Both the position numbers and the translations under genes were made by a program. A stretch of DNA of 64,000 bases, taken from NCBI RefSeq assembly GCF_022370635.2, contig NZ_CP092362.2, positions 1,054,001 through 1,118,000 on the forward strand, given 5' to 3'. The notes below the pieces were generated by a model. It saw only the letters and a program-made list of their open reading frames with translations. It did no database searches and was not told the DNA's origin. Positions 53,513-61,705 of this stretch are shown here, one piece after another; position 1 is the stretch's first letter, and each line of letters opens with the position of its first letter. Source of the stretch: Mycolicibacterium crocinum (GTDB lineage: Bacteria; Actinomycetota; Actinomycetes; Mycobacteriales; Mycobacteriaceae).

Positions 53513-53564
53513 AATCCCCTAATGGGGATTGCTGGGATATCCCGGTACTACCCGTATCGGGTAG
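53513..53564. promoter_or_regulatory. Cluster of three palindromes upstream of iniB
   Basis: AATCCCC-TAAT-GGGGATT (53513-53530), GGGATATCCC (53534-53543) and CTACCCG-TAT-CGGGTAG (53548-53564), all perfect. They lie 107-158 bp before the ATG. They could be operators for an IniR-type regulator or fold in the 5' leader. Confidence 0.6.
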
Positions 53565-53670
53565 GGGACCGCGCCCCATTTCGGGGTGCGCGTCATCTCC
53601 ATATCGTGGCTAGTAATCACCGGACGGGGCCGGCGATCGAGCTTTCCGAGAGACTAGGAAGGAACGTCCA

Positions 53671-56604
53671 ATGGACTCCCTGCTCCAATTCATCCTTGAC
53701 CTGTTCAACAACGAGTCTGCTGCGCAGACGTTCGTCGCCGACCCGAATGCGGCGCTCGCGAACGCAGGTCTGGCCAATGTCAGCCCTGAGCAGATTCAGT
53801 CGGTTGCCGCCTCCGCAATCCCGGGGCTCGACCTCGTCGGTGCGGACCCGGTGTCGGGCCTGGCGCAAGCTGTTTCGAACCAGTTCGGCTTCGCGCCGGT
53901 GGAAGGACTCCTGTCCGCCCCGGGTGCGGCCGCCGGCGTGGTCGCCGACCAGGCGCTGAATCTCGGCGTGGATGGTGGGTCGAACCTGGCCGCCGCGGTC
54001 GGTGACGGCATCGGCCTGGGACTGGGCGAAAGTCTCGGCGCCGGTCTGGGCGCAGCGCTCGGCGGTGGCGTGGAGACCGGACTCGGCCTTGGTGCCGGAC
54101 TCGGTACCGGCCTCGGCGGCGGATTCAATACCGGCGGAGGGCTGGGCGCCGGAATCGGTGCCGGCTTCCAGGCCGGTATGAGCGTCGAGGTCGAGGCGGG
54201 CTTCAACGCCGGACTGGGTGCTGAGGTTGGCGGTGGCTCTGCGATCGGTGGCCAGACCGGGGTTGGTCTGGGCAGCGGCTTTGGCACCGGCTTCGGTGCC
54301 GGTGGCGGCGCCGAACTCGGCGGTGGATTCCACTCGGGCTTTGGTACTGAGATCGGGGCCGGCTTCAACTCCGGTCTGGAAGTTGGCGGCGGTTTCAACG
54401 GTGGGACCGAGGTCGGTGGCCAGACTGGGGTTGGTCTGGGCACAGGCTTCGGTACCGGATTAGGCGCCAACGGTGGATTCGAGAGTGGCGCGGAACTCGG
54501 TGGCGGTTTCCACACTGGTGCCGAGTTGGGCGGCGGCTTCGAGAGCGGTGCTGAGCTTGGTGGCAATGTCGGCGGCGGTCTGGGGACGGGTTTCGGTGCC
54601 GGTGCCGGTGCTGAGCTGGGCGGCGGCTTCGAGAGTGGTGCTGAGCTTGGTGGGCAGAGCGGATTTGGTGTGAACACCGGTTTCAACGGTGGCGCTGAAC
54701 TTGGTGGTGGCTTCGAGAGTGGTGCTGAGTTGGGTGGCAATGTCGGCGGCGGTTTGGGCACGGGTTTCGGTGCCGGTGCCGGCGGCGGCTTCCAGACCGG
54801 TGCCGAACTTGGTGGTGGCTTTGAGAGTGGTGCTGAGTTGGGTGGCAATGTCGGCGGCGGTTTGGGCACGGGTTTCGGTGCCGGTGCCGGCGGCGGCTTC
54901 CAGACCGGTGCCGAACTTGGTGGTGGTTTCCAGAGTGGTGCTGAGCTTGGTGGGCAGAGCGGGTTTGGTGTGAACACCGGCTTCAACGGTGGCGCCGAAC
55001 TTGGCGGTGGCTTCGAGAGCGGTGCTGAGTTGGGTGGCAACGTCGGTGGCGGTGTGGGCACGGGCTTTGGTACCGAGTTCGGTGCCGGTGGCAGCACGCA
55101 GTTCGAGAGTGGTGTTGAGCTTGGTGGCCAGAGCGGGTTTGGTGTGAACACCGGCTTCAACGGTGGCGCCGAACTTGGTGGTGGCTTCCAAGGCGGTGCC
55201 GAACTCGGCGGCGCCGCAGCCGCTGGCGCAGGTGCCGCAGCGGGCCTCGGTGGCGGCGCAAACATCAACGCGCAGAGCGGTTTTGGTGGTCAGGTCGGTG
55301 GCCAGTTCGGTGGCGGTGCGCAGGCCGGCAGCAACTTCGCCGCCGGTGGAAGCAGCCAGCTCGCCGGTGGTGCGCAGATCAACGATCGCGCCGGCGTCAT
55401 CGCGACCGGCAACGAGGTCGACGCCGACCGTCGCACTACGTTGAGCGGCAGCACCAGCACCAGTGCCGGCGGCAGCGCAAGCGGTTCGGCCAATGGCGGC
55501 AGCGGCCTCAGCGCGCAGGAGAACGCCAGCTTCAACAACACGTCCAATGTCGGCTTCAGCAGCCCGCTCGGCGGCATCAGCGCCGGCAGCCAGACCGCTG
55601 CGGCTGGTGGCGGATCGATCGGCCTGGGCGGCGGCGGTTTGACCGCAGCCGGCAATACCGCCGCGAGCAGCACGACCGCAGCCGCATTCACCAGCCCGTT
55701 GGGCGGCGTGACTGCCGGCACGCAAGTGGCGGCAAGCAACACCGCGGCAGCGAGCTTCCTGCACAACGACGGTGCGGCTCTGGGCGGCCAGACCAACGTC
55801 GCCGCCGGCTTCGGTGGCCAGACCAACCTGGGTGGCGTGGTCAGCGGCCAGTCCAACCTCGGTGGCGCCTTCGGCGGGCAGACTCATGTCGCGGCCTCCG
55901 AAACCTCTGCGGCCCACGCGAGCGGCCAGACCGGGATCAGCGGCGGCTCCAGCATCACCGGCGGTGCCAACGCCTCCGGTGGCGGCAGTGCGAACTTCCT
56001 CAACCACGATGTGGCGAGCCTGAATCTGCACAACTCGGTTCAGGGTGCCGGTTCGGCGAGCGGGTCTGCCGCGGCCGATCACGTGTCGGCGGGCGGAAAC
56101 ACCTCGTTCCAGAACGCCTTTGGTGGGCAGGGAAGCATCCTGGGTCACGACACCGCGGCGCTCGGCGGCCACGGCTCCGTCAACACCGGCGCCAGCGGTT
56201 CCGCGTCGACGACCACTCAGGGCTCGGCGACCACCCCGTCGCAGGGCAGCAGCGTCATCCACACCGGTGGCTCGGCGACTGGTGGCGGTCAGGCCGCGGC
56301 CGGCTCGAATGGTGGCTCGGTGATCACCACGTCGCAGGGCGGTGCACACGCCGGCGGCTCGAGCGCGGTGGACAACAGCCACACCTCGGCGACCGTCGAC
56401 CAGCACTCGGCCTTCGACGCGTCGAGCCACGCTGCGGCGACTCCGGTGCCCGATCACTCGACGTACGACCAGTCGTCGCACGCGAGCACGGACTACTCGA
56501 GTCACTCGCTGTACGACACGAGCCACGACAGCGCGGCCTCGCACAGCCAGGCGAGCACCGACCTGTCGTCGCACAACCAGTTCGATCAGCACTCCGGGTT
56601 CTGA
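53671..56604 (+). CDS. iniB: IniB-type Gly-rich cell-wall-stress protein, expanded and solitary
   Basis: A 977-residue protein, about twice the length of M. tuberculosis IniB (479). The N-terminal domain (1-75) matches IniB: MDSLLQFILDLFNNESAA, VSPEQIQSVAASAIPGLDLV, QAVSNQFGF. Residues about 100-500 are Gly/Ala-rich repeats such as GAELGGGFESGAELGG. Residues 500-870 are Gly/Ser/Ala/Asn-rich, and the C terminus is His/Ser/Asp-rich (SSHSLYDTSHDSAA). iniB is induced by isoniazid and ethambutol in the iniBAC operon, but no iniA or iniC follows here. Confidence 0.85.
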   Translation: MDSLLQFILDLFNNESAAQTFVADPNAALANAGLANVSPEQIQSVAASAIPGLDLVGADPVSGLAQAVSNQFGFAPVEGLLSAPGAAAGVVADQALNLGVDGGSNLAAAVGDGIGLGLGESLGAGLGAALGGGVETGLGLGAGLGTGLGGGFNTGGGLGAGIGAGFQAGMSVEVEAGFNAGLGAEVGGGSAIGGQTGVGLGSGFGTGFGAGGGAELGGGFHSGFGTEIGAGFNSGLEVGGGFNGGTEVGGQTGVGLGTGFGTGLGANGGFESGAELGGGFHTGAELGGGFESGAELGGNVGGGLGTGFGAGAGAELGGGFESGAELGGQSGFGVNTGFNGGAELGGGFESGAELGGNVGGGLGTGFGAGAGGGFQTGAELGGGFESGAELGGNVGGGLGTGFGAGAGGGFQTGAELGGGFQSGAELGGQSGFGVNTGFNGGAELGGGFESGAELGGNVGGGVGTGFGTEFGAGGSTQFESGVELGGQSGFGVNTGFNGGAELGGGFQGGAELGGAAAAGAGAAAGLGGGANINAQSGFGGQVGGQFGGGAQAGSNFAAGGSSQLAGGAQINDRAGVIATGNEVDADRRTTLSGSTSTSAGGSASGSANGGSGLSAQENASFNNTSNVGFSSPLGGISAGSQTAAAGGGSIGLGGGGLTAAGNTAASSTTAAAFTSPLGGVTAGTQVAASNTAAASFLHNDGAALGGQTNVAAGFGGQTNLGGVVSGQSNLGGAFGGQTHVAASETSAAHASGQTGISGGSSITGGANASGGGSANFLNHDVASLNLHNSVQGAGSASGSAAADHVSAGGNTSFQNAFGGQGSILGHDTAALGGHGSVNTGASGSASTTTQGSATTPSQGSSVIHTGGSATGGGQAAAGSNGGSVITTSQGGAHAGGSSAVDNSHTSATVDQHSAFDASSHAAATPVPDHSTYDQSSHASTDYSSHSLYDTSHDSAASHSQASTDLSSHNQFDQHSGF
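54470..55210 (+). repeat. Internal coding repeats of iniB
   Basis: A 108-bp unit (36 codons) occurs twice in tandem, at 54721-54828 and 54829-54936, almost identical. A longer block starting near 54641 recurs near 54941 (300-bp period). The unit count probably varies between strains. Confidence 0.8.
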
Positions 56605-56625
56605 CCCGCGAACGCCTGACACAGA

Positions 56626-56655
56626 ATCGGTGGGGACCGTATGGTCCCCACCGAT
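56626..56655. terminator. Terminator after iniB
   Basis: Perfect 13-bp stem ATCGGTGGGGACC / GGTCCCCACCGAT with a 4-nt loop, followed by GTGTTTGTG, between convergent iniB and the SDR gene. Confidence 0.85.
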
Positions 56656-56678
56656 GTGTTTGTGCCGCAGTCGGTTAG

Positions 56679-57419
56679 CTACGGCAGGCCATGCGGAACG
56701 TCGGTGATCAGGCCGCCGTCCATCACAAACTCCGCGCCCGTCGCATAAGACGATTCGTCACTGGCGAGAAACAGCACGAACGTCGACACCTCGTTCGGCT
56801 CACCGAGGCGGCCCATCGGGGCGGCCACCAGATCGTCGGGCATGTGGGCGGTCATCGGGGTGCGAATCATCCCCGGATGCAGCGAGTTGACCCGAATGTT
56901 GTTGGCCGCCAACTCCAATGCCGCGGACTTGGTCAGCCCCCGGATCGCCCACTTGGACGCCACATAGCCGTGATTGCCCGGAGTTCCGCGCATGGCCTGA
57001 ATGGACGACATGTTGATAATCGAGCCACCGCCGGCCTCGGTCATCGGCTCGATCACCGACTTGATGCCGAGCATCGTGCCGGTGAGGTTGACGTCGATAA
57101 CCCGTTGCCAGCGTTCACGTTCCAGGTTCTTCAGGGTGCGCCGATAGACGATGCCCGCGTTGTTCACCAGGACGTTGAGGGTGCCGAACTCGCGTAGTGC
57201 CAGCGCCACCGCCGCCGACCAGCCGTCGGGATCGGAGACGTCGAGGTGGATGTAGCGGGCGGCGTCGCCCAGTTCGGCGGCCACCGCCGCGCCGTCGTCG
57301 TCGAGGACATCAGCGAGCACTACTCGGGCGCCTTCGCTGACCAGGAGCCGAGCGTGGGCGGCGCCCATCCCGCGGGCGGCCCCGGTGATCAGGGCGACCT
57401 TGCCGTCAACGCGTCCCAT
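56679..57419 (-). CDS. Short-chain dehydrogenase/reductase (SDR)
   Basis: A 246-residue classical SDR. The cofactor motif is TGAARGMG (13-20), Asp in VLADVLDDD suggests NAD preference, NNAG is present, and the catalytic Ser-Tyr-Lys set is seen in NMSSIQ and GYVASK. The C-terminal segment (LGEPNEVSTFVLFLASDES, GAEFVMDGG) is typical. It probably oxidises or reduces a steroid, alcohol or acyl substrate; the exact one is unknown. Confidence 0.92.
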   Translation of the reverse strand: MGRVDGKVALITGAARGMGAAHARLLVSEGARVVLADVLDDDGAAVAAELGDAARYIHLDVSDPDGWSAAVALALREFGTLNVLVNNAGIVYRRTLKNLERERWQRVIDVNLTGTMLGIKSVIEPMTEAGGGSIINMSSIQAMRGTPGNHGYVASKWAIRGLTKSAALELAANNIRVNSLHPGMIRTPMTAHMPDDLVAAPMGRLGEPNEVSTFVLFLASDESSYATGAEFVMDGGLITDVPHGLP

Positions 57420-57455
57420 GGGCGCACGGTACCCGGCTGGCCGCCGCGACCTGCG

Positions 57456-58244
57456 TTACTTCCCCGCTAGCTGAGACCAGGTGTCCAGGACGTTCTCGTA
57501 GGCCGTCGGCGACACCGCGATCGAGCCTACAAAAGGATGCTCCATCGCGAAGATCAGGTAGAGAACGAACGCCAGCAGCGAGCCGGCCAACGCGATCAAC
57601 GCGCCGTGCACCACGACGTCGGTGGAGGGAAAGATGTAGGTGAACAGCAGCATGACCATCCCGCCACCGAGCAGCAGCACCCACAACTCGCCGGGGATCT
57701 CGGACTGGCTGCCCGAGAGCCGGCTCTTGCGGGCACTGCCCAACTCGTCGAGCCGGGCGATCGACTGCCGGTAGAAGGAGATCTCGCTCTGGCTCACCGG
57801 CTCGATGTGCAGGAAGCTCTGCCACACGGCCGTCAGGTGTTCCGACTGCTGTTCGACCGTCTCGCCGCGGCGCATCCGGGGGAACTCGTCGTCGACGACG
57901 TCGTTGGTGTAGTCGATCAGGCTCCGCTGGATCTCCGCGCGGCCCGCCACCGGCAGGCCCGCCGAGTCGCGCAGGAGATCGGAGATCGCGGCGGCTTCGT
58001 GTTCGGTGCCCTCCTCGGCTTGGTTGAGTTGTTCCCACACCACGACGACCACGAAGGCCACCAGCACTGCGTACAGCACCCCGGCGAGGTCGAAGACGTG
58101 GCCTGCCACTCCGCCGGATCTCTTCAACCGTTGTAGGGGCAGAATCCGTCGGCTTAGCACCAACCCCAGCACGGCCAGCCCGACGGTGATGATCACGACC
58201 ATCAGCCCGACCAGGGGTGCGGGCAGCTGCAATAGCCAAAGCAC
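57456..58244 (-). CDS. DUF4239-type membrane protein
   Basis: 262 residues from GTG 58244; the longer frame runs into the divergent hydrolase gene. Membrane helices at the N terminus (LVGLMVVIITVGLAVLGLVL and LAGVLYAVLVAFVVVVVW) and at the C terminus (LWVLLLGGGMVMLLFTYIF, LIALAGSLLAFVLYLIFAM) enclose a helical domain. This is the DUF4239 (bestrophin-like) pattern. Function is unknown; a channel role has been suggested for distant relatives. Confidence 0.75.
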   Translation of the reverse strand: MLWLLQLPAPLVGLMVVIITVGLAVLGLVLSRRILPLQRLKRSGGVAGHVFDLAGVLYAVLVAFVVVVVWEQLNQAEEGTEHEAAAISDLLRDSAGLPVAGRAEIQRSLIDYTNDVVDDEFPRMRRGETVEQQSEHLTAVWQSFLHIEPVSQSEISFYRQSIARLDELGSARKSRLSGSQSEIPGELWVLLLGGGMVMLLFTYIFPSTDVVVHGALIALAGSLLAFVLYLIFAMEHPFVGSIAVSPTAYENVLDTWSQLAGK

Positions 58245-58308
58245 GAACTTACTTGTTACCGCAGCGTTCGCCCGCCAAACCGGGCCACCGCCGATAGGGT
58301 CAGCGGCT

Positions 58309-59097
58309 GTGCTCGAGGTGATCGACAAGGGCGGGGCTACGGCCACCCACACCACACCGCTGTTGTTCGTGCACGGCGCCTTCCACGGGGCGTGGTGCTG
58401 GGATGACCACTTTCTCGACTACTTCGCCGACCGCGGCTACCGCGCGCTCGCACTGAACCTGCGCGGCCACGGCGGCAGCCCGTCCGCGGTGCCGATCAAC
58501 GCGTGCGGCGTCTTCGACTACGTCCAGGACGTGCACAGCGTCGCCTCCCAACTGCCGGTGCCGCCGGTGGTCATCGGCCACTCGATGGGCGGGTTCGTGG
58601 TGCAGAAGTATCTGGCGGTGCACGACGCACCCGCGGGGGTCCTGGTGGCCTCGGCACCGCCGACCGGCATCGCGCCTGCGACGGTGCGGGTGGCGTGGCG
58701 GCACAGACGTCAGTCGGTGCGGACACGATCGTTCAGCCGACCCCTGGATTTCTTTGCAGCGCCCGGTGTTTCGCGGGCGACCTTCTATCATTCGGCCACG
58801 CCCGAGGACATCGTCACCGCCTGCACGTCGCGGCTCGGCGCCGAAAGCGCACGCGTGCTCTACCGCGATCTGCTCTACCGCCACCTCGCCCGGCCGAAGC
58901 GGGTCACCACCCCGGTACTCGTGCTTGGCGCGGAGCTCGACGGCTTCTTCACGCCGCGCGAAGTGGCCGCGACCGCGCGGGCCTATCGCACCGAGCCGGT
59001 GATGTTTCCCGGCATGGGCCACAACATGATGCTCGAGCGCGGCTGGGAATCAGTGGCCGATCGCATCGACCAGTGGTTGGCGGCGACCCTCAGCTGA
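58309..59097 (+). CDS. Alpha/beta hydrolase
   Basis: 262 residues from GTG 58309; the ORF extends upstream over the divergent gene, so the start is set here. The oxyanion region LLFVHGAFHGAWCW, nucleophile GHSMGG and final His in MGHNMMLERGW define the catalytic triad, with Asp in LGAELDGFF. It resembles mycobacterial lysophospholipase-like hydrolases. The substrate is unknown. Confidence 0.88.
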   Translation: MLEVIDKGGATATHTTPLLFVHGAFHGAWCWDDHFLDYFADRGYRALALNLRGHGGSPSAVPINACGVFDYVQDVHSVASQLPVPPVVIGHSMGGFVVQKYLAVHDAPAGVLVASAPPTGIAPATVRVAWRHRRQSVRTRSFSRPLDFFAAPGVSRATFYHSATPEDIVTACTSRLGAESARVLYRDLLYRHLARPKRVTTPVLVLGAELDGFFTPREVAATARAYRTEPVMFPGMGHNMMLERGWESVADRIDQWLAATLS

Positions 59098-59157
59098 CGC
59101 GCAGGTTAGTTCGGCCTCGGAGCGGGAAACCAGACCCGACCTACTAAGGAGGCCCCA

Positions 59158-59388
59158 ATGTTGCACAGCGTCGTGCTGGCCGCCAGCGACAACATCGAAG
59201 CCGCGGGGTTCATCCTGCGCGGCATCAAAGGCATCTTCGTCGCGATCGGCAGCATCATCGCCGCGGTCATCTGCGCCGTGATCGCCGGGATGAAGGGACG
59301 AAACCCGTTCGGATGGGGCCTACTCGGGCTGTTCTTCTCCATCCTGACGCTGATCGTGATCATCGTGATCCCGAGCAAGAAGTCGTAG
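59158..59388 (+). CDS. Small membrane protein
   Basis: A 76-residue protein with AAGGAGG just upstream. Two hydrophobic stretches (IFVAIGSIIAAVICAVIAG and LLGLFFSILTLIVIIVIP) flank a short basic loop (KGRNPFGWG). It ends PSKKS. Similar small proteins are common in mycobacteria and uncharacterised. It is 60 bp after the hydrolase gene and may be cotranscribed. Confidence 0.7.
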   Translation: MLHSVVLAASDNIEAAGFILRGIKGIFVAIGSIIAAVICAVIAGMKGRNPFGWGLLGLFFSILTLIVIIVIPSKKS

Positions 59389-59391
59389 CGC

Positions 59392-59450
59392 CGAGCGTGC
59401 AGGTTCGCGTCGAGATTTCGCGCGCCGGCCACCAATAACCTGCACGCTCG
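59392..59450. repeat. Perfect 14-bp palindrome with GCCGAG-CG-TGCAG arm
   Basis: CGAGCGTGCAGGTT (59392-59405) pairs exactly with AACCTGCACGCTCG (59437-59450) across a 31-nt loop. It separates the small membrane gene from the convergent TetR gene and may be a bidirectional terminator. It shares 17 bases with the element at 8818-8834. Confidence 0.7.
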
Positions 59451-59460
59451 ATGGAGGCCG

Positions 59461-60051
59461 TCAGGCGTGGAAACCCGCAAGCACCGCTTGCACGCCGACG
59501 TCCCAGCGGCGGTTCACCGAATCCGCCGACTTGCCCAGCCAGCGGCCGGCCTCTTGGACGGCCAAACCCTGTGCCAGAGCGAGCAATACGTGCGAGATGT
59601 CGACTGCATCGCCGGCCAGCAGCCCGGCGTCGATGCATCGCTGTACCTTGCCGACGAGGATCTCCCGCACTGTCGGCGCGGCCGCCAACTGTTCGGGGTC
59701 GGGGTCGAGATCCTGGAACGGCCTGCTGAACATCACCCGCGCCAGCGCCGGATAGTCCAGGCAGAACCGGCGGAACACCGGGATTACCGCCCGCAGATCA
59801 CCGAGTTCGTCGGATGTCTCGGGGATCGCGACGAGCTCACCGCCGAGCCGGCGGAAGCCCTCGAAGAACACCGCGCGCAGCAGTCCGTCCTTATCGGAGA
59901 ACAGCTCGTAGACCGCGGGCACCGAGGTGCCGGCCCGTTGGGCGACCCGGCGGGTGGTGAAGCCCGACATCCCGTCTTCGCACAGCGTGCTCACCGCCAC
60001 GTCGACCACGCGGTCGCGCAGCTCGGGAGTGCGCTGCTTGACCCTGGCCAC
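59461..60051 (-). CDS. TetR-family regulator, likely regulator of echA3
   Basis: A 196-residue protein. The N-terminal helix-turn-helix (GFTTRRVAQRAGTSVPAVYELFSDKDGL, in segments) is clear. It starts 3 bp after the echA3-like stop, so the two form an operon with the enzyme first. A 12-bp palindrome upstream of the enzyme gene is the probable operator. The C-terminal domain (CLDYPALARVMF) resembles the TetR_C family of unknown ligand. Confidence 0.88.
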   Translation of the reverse strand: MARVKQRTPELRDRVVDVAVSTLCEDGMSGFTTRRVAQRAGTSVPAVYELFSDKDGLLRAVFFEGFRRLGGELVAIPETSDELGDLRAVIPVFRRFCLDYPALARVMFSRPFQDLDPDPEQLAAAPTVREILVGKVQRCIDAGLLAGDAVDISHVLLALAQGLAVQEAGRWLGKSADSVNRRWDVGVQAVLAGFHA

Positions 60052-60054
60052 GGA

Positions 60055-60753
60055 CTAGGAGAGCCCGAACTCGGAACGGATGTTGTCGATACCTTCCCGC
60101 ATCGCGTCCAGGGTGGCCTGGCGGGCGCGTAGCTTGCTGGCCACGTGCGCGCCGGCGCTCAGCGCGGTGAATTCGTGGGCGGCTTCGATGGCGCGCGGCA
60201 GGACCTGATCGTTCATCGCGATCTCGTCCACCCAGCCGCCGGCCAGTGCGGTCTCGCCCAGGAAGTTCTTGGCCAGCCCGACCGCCTGCTGGTAGGCCGA
60301 CGGAGCGAGTCGCAGCCGCATGATCTCCAGGGCGGGGTAGGGCAGTACCATGCCGATCGCGACCTCGTTGGCCTGAAAGTTGTAGGTGGGACCGGCAATT
60401 CGGTGATCGACGCTGCACGCCAGGAACGATCCCATCGCGATCGCGTGACCGGTGATCGCCGCGACGACCGGCTTGGGGAACGACAGCAGCCGGTGCGAGA
60501 GGTTGAAACCGCCCTGCAGCATCGCGACGGAGGCGTCGATGTCACCGGAGCGGAACACCTTGAGGTCGAAGCCGCCGCTGAACACGCGGTCGTTGCCGGC
60601 GATCACCACCGCGCCGGCGCTCTCGCCCTCGGCGCGATCCAAAGCGTCGTTGATCTCGCCCAGCATGCTCGGACTCAGCACATTGACCTTGCCGTCGTCC
60701 ATCGAGATGACGGCGACCGCGTCGTCCTTGCGATAACTGACCGACCCGCTCAT
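60055..60753 (-). CDS. echA3: Enoyl-CoA hydratase/isomerase family protein
   Basis: A 232-residue crotonase-fold enzyme, similar in length to M. tuberculosis EchA3 (231), and in the matching place before the Rv0634c-like gene. It has the oxyanion-hole region (DRVFSGGFDLKVF) and GHAIAMGSFLACSVDHRIA at the second site. The usual catalytic glutamates are not both evident, so the reaction is uncertain. It acts on an acyl-CoA in fatty acid or cholesterol side-chain metabolism. Confidence 0.85.
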   Translation of the reverse strand: MSGSVSYRKDDAVAVISMDDGKVNVLSPSMLGEINDALDRAEGESAGAVVIAGNDRVFSGGFDLKVFRSGDIDASVAMLQGGFNLSHRLLSFPKPVVAAITGHAIAMGSFLACSVDHRIAGPTYNFQANEVAIGMVLPYPALEIMRLRLAPSAYQQAVGLAKNFLGETALAGGWVDEIAMNDQVLPRAIEAAHEFTALSAGAHVASKLRARQATLDAMREGIDNIRSEFGLS

Positions 60754-60790
60754 GGATACTCCTTCGTCGCAGCGTCTACTTTCGTACCGA

Positions 60791-60802
60791 CGTTACGTAA
60801 CG
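60791..60802. promoter_or_regulatory. 12-bp palindrome upstream of echA3-like gene
   Basis: CGTTACGTAACG, a perfect palindrome 37 bp before the start codon. It is a candidate operator for the TetR encoded in the same operon. Confidence 0.6.
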
Positions 60803-60832
60803 AAGTTCCGATTGCCAAGAGCCAATCACGGC

Positions 60833-61642
60833 CTACCCGTGACGGGGCAACCGCACGACCTCGGTGGGATGCTCGAACCGGTCCCGCCGCCACCGGCTCT
60901 GAGTTTCCTCCGCGGCCTTCTTCATCCGGGCGATCTCCTCGCGCAGGACGTCAACGCGCGTTTCCTTGGTGGCGAAATGGAAGTAGTCGAGCATGTTGCG
61001 CAGCAGTTCGAGCTTCTCGCGCTCACGCCGGGCCAGGTCGTGACCCGTCATCATCTCGACACGGTGCACCGGCTGCAGGGTGTCCCAATCCAGGGCCACC
61101 TTGGTGCGGTACACCGTGCGCTTACGCCCGAAGGTCTTGGCCCACCAGCCCTGCGGCTCGGGCTGGTCGTGGTAGGAGACCACCCCGTCGAAGCGCGAGT
61201 CGATCGACTCACCGAATTGGCTGCGATCCAGTGCCGAATCCCAGACCGTGCGCCACTCCTGGGAGGGTGCCAGTTCTGGAAGGCTTTGGGGCAGAGTCAA
61301 TTCCACGATATCGGTGAACCCATCCTCGGTGTGCTCGTACCGAGCCACGGTCGGTGGTTTCGGGAAGGCGAAGCTCACGTCGTAAGCGGCCATGCTGCCG
61401 TAGTTGCGGACGACCAGTTCGATGACATGCCAGTCCGCGGAATGCGGCTCCATGAACATCGAGACGTGCGGCCGTGCCTGCTGGGCGTTAACTCTCTGTT
61501 GTCGACGAATCTGCCGATGCGCGTAGATGAGTGCAGCGAGCCCCAGCAGCACTGCTGCCCAGGCGGCTACCGCCAACCACGTGCCGGCCCCGACTCCGGT
61601 GACATCTCCCCACAGATTCGCGAGATCACTCGCGTTTTCCAC
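60833..61642 (-). CDS. Single-pass membrane protein of unknown function
   Basis: A 269-residue protein with an N-terminal membrane helix (WLAVAAWAAVLLGLAALIYA) and then a soluble domain with an immunoglobulin-like pattern (VELVVRNYGSMAAYDVSF), Trp residues and a helical C terminus (RREREKLELLRNML). No family is recognised. Its place corresponds to the Rv0633c position next to echA3, though similarity was not tested. Confidence 0.55.
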   Translation of the reverse strand: MENASDLANLWGDVTGVGAGTWLAVAAWAAVLLGLAALIYAHRQIRRQQRVNAQQARPHVSMFMEPHSADWHVIELVVRNYGSMAAYDVSFAFPKPPTVARYEHTEDGFTDIVELTLPQSLPELAPSQEWRTVWDSALDRSQFGESIDSRFDGVVSYHDQPEPQGWWAKTFGRKRTVYRTKVALDWDTLQPVHRVEMMTGHDLARREREKLELLRNMLDYFHFATKETRVDVLREEIARMKKAAEETQSRWRRDRFEHPTEVVRLPRHG

Positions 61643-61705
61643 CCCATGCTTATATCACAGCAAATTTATGTCTTCAGAATTGACGAGGTTGAAAGTTCTT
61701 GGGGC

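Larger units (their letters stand above)
53257..53670. other. 414-bp intergenic region before iniB
   Basis: No gene is supported. It holds a CRP-type site (53400-53415) and three palindromes (53513-53564) listed separately. The A/T-richer part at 53340-53420 is the likely promoter side. Confidence 0.6.

Noticed and set aside
53796..55268. Long Pro-rich ORF on the minus strand inside iniB
   Set aside because: It is a mirror of the Gly-rich coding repeats (Gly codons read in reverse give Pro) and has no start site; the IniB frame has the family domain.
54460..56622. A 720-codon Ala/Arg/Thr-rich ORF antisense to iniB
   Set aside because: It is produced by repeat structure and high GC; no domain pattern, and the IniB frame explains the region.
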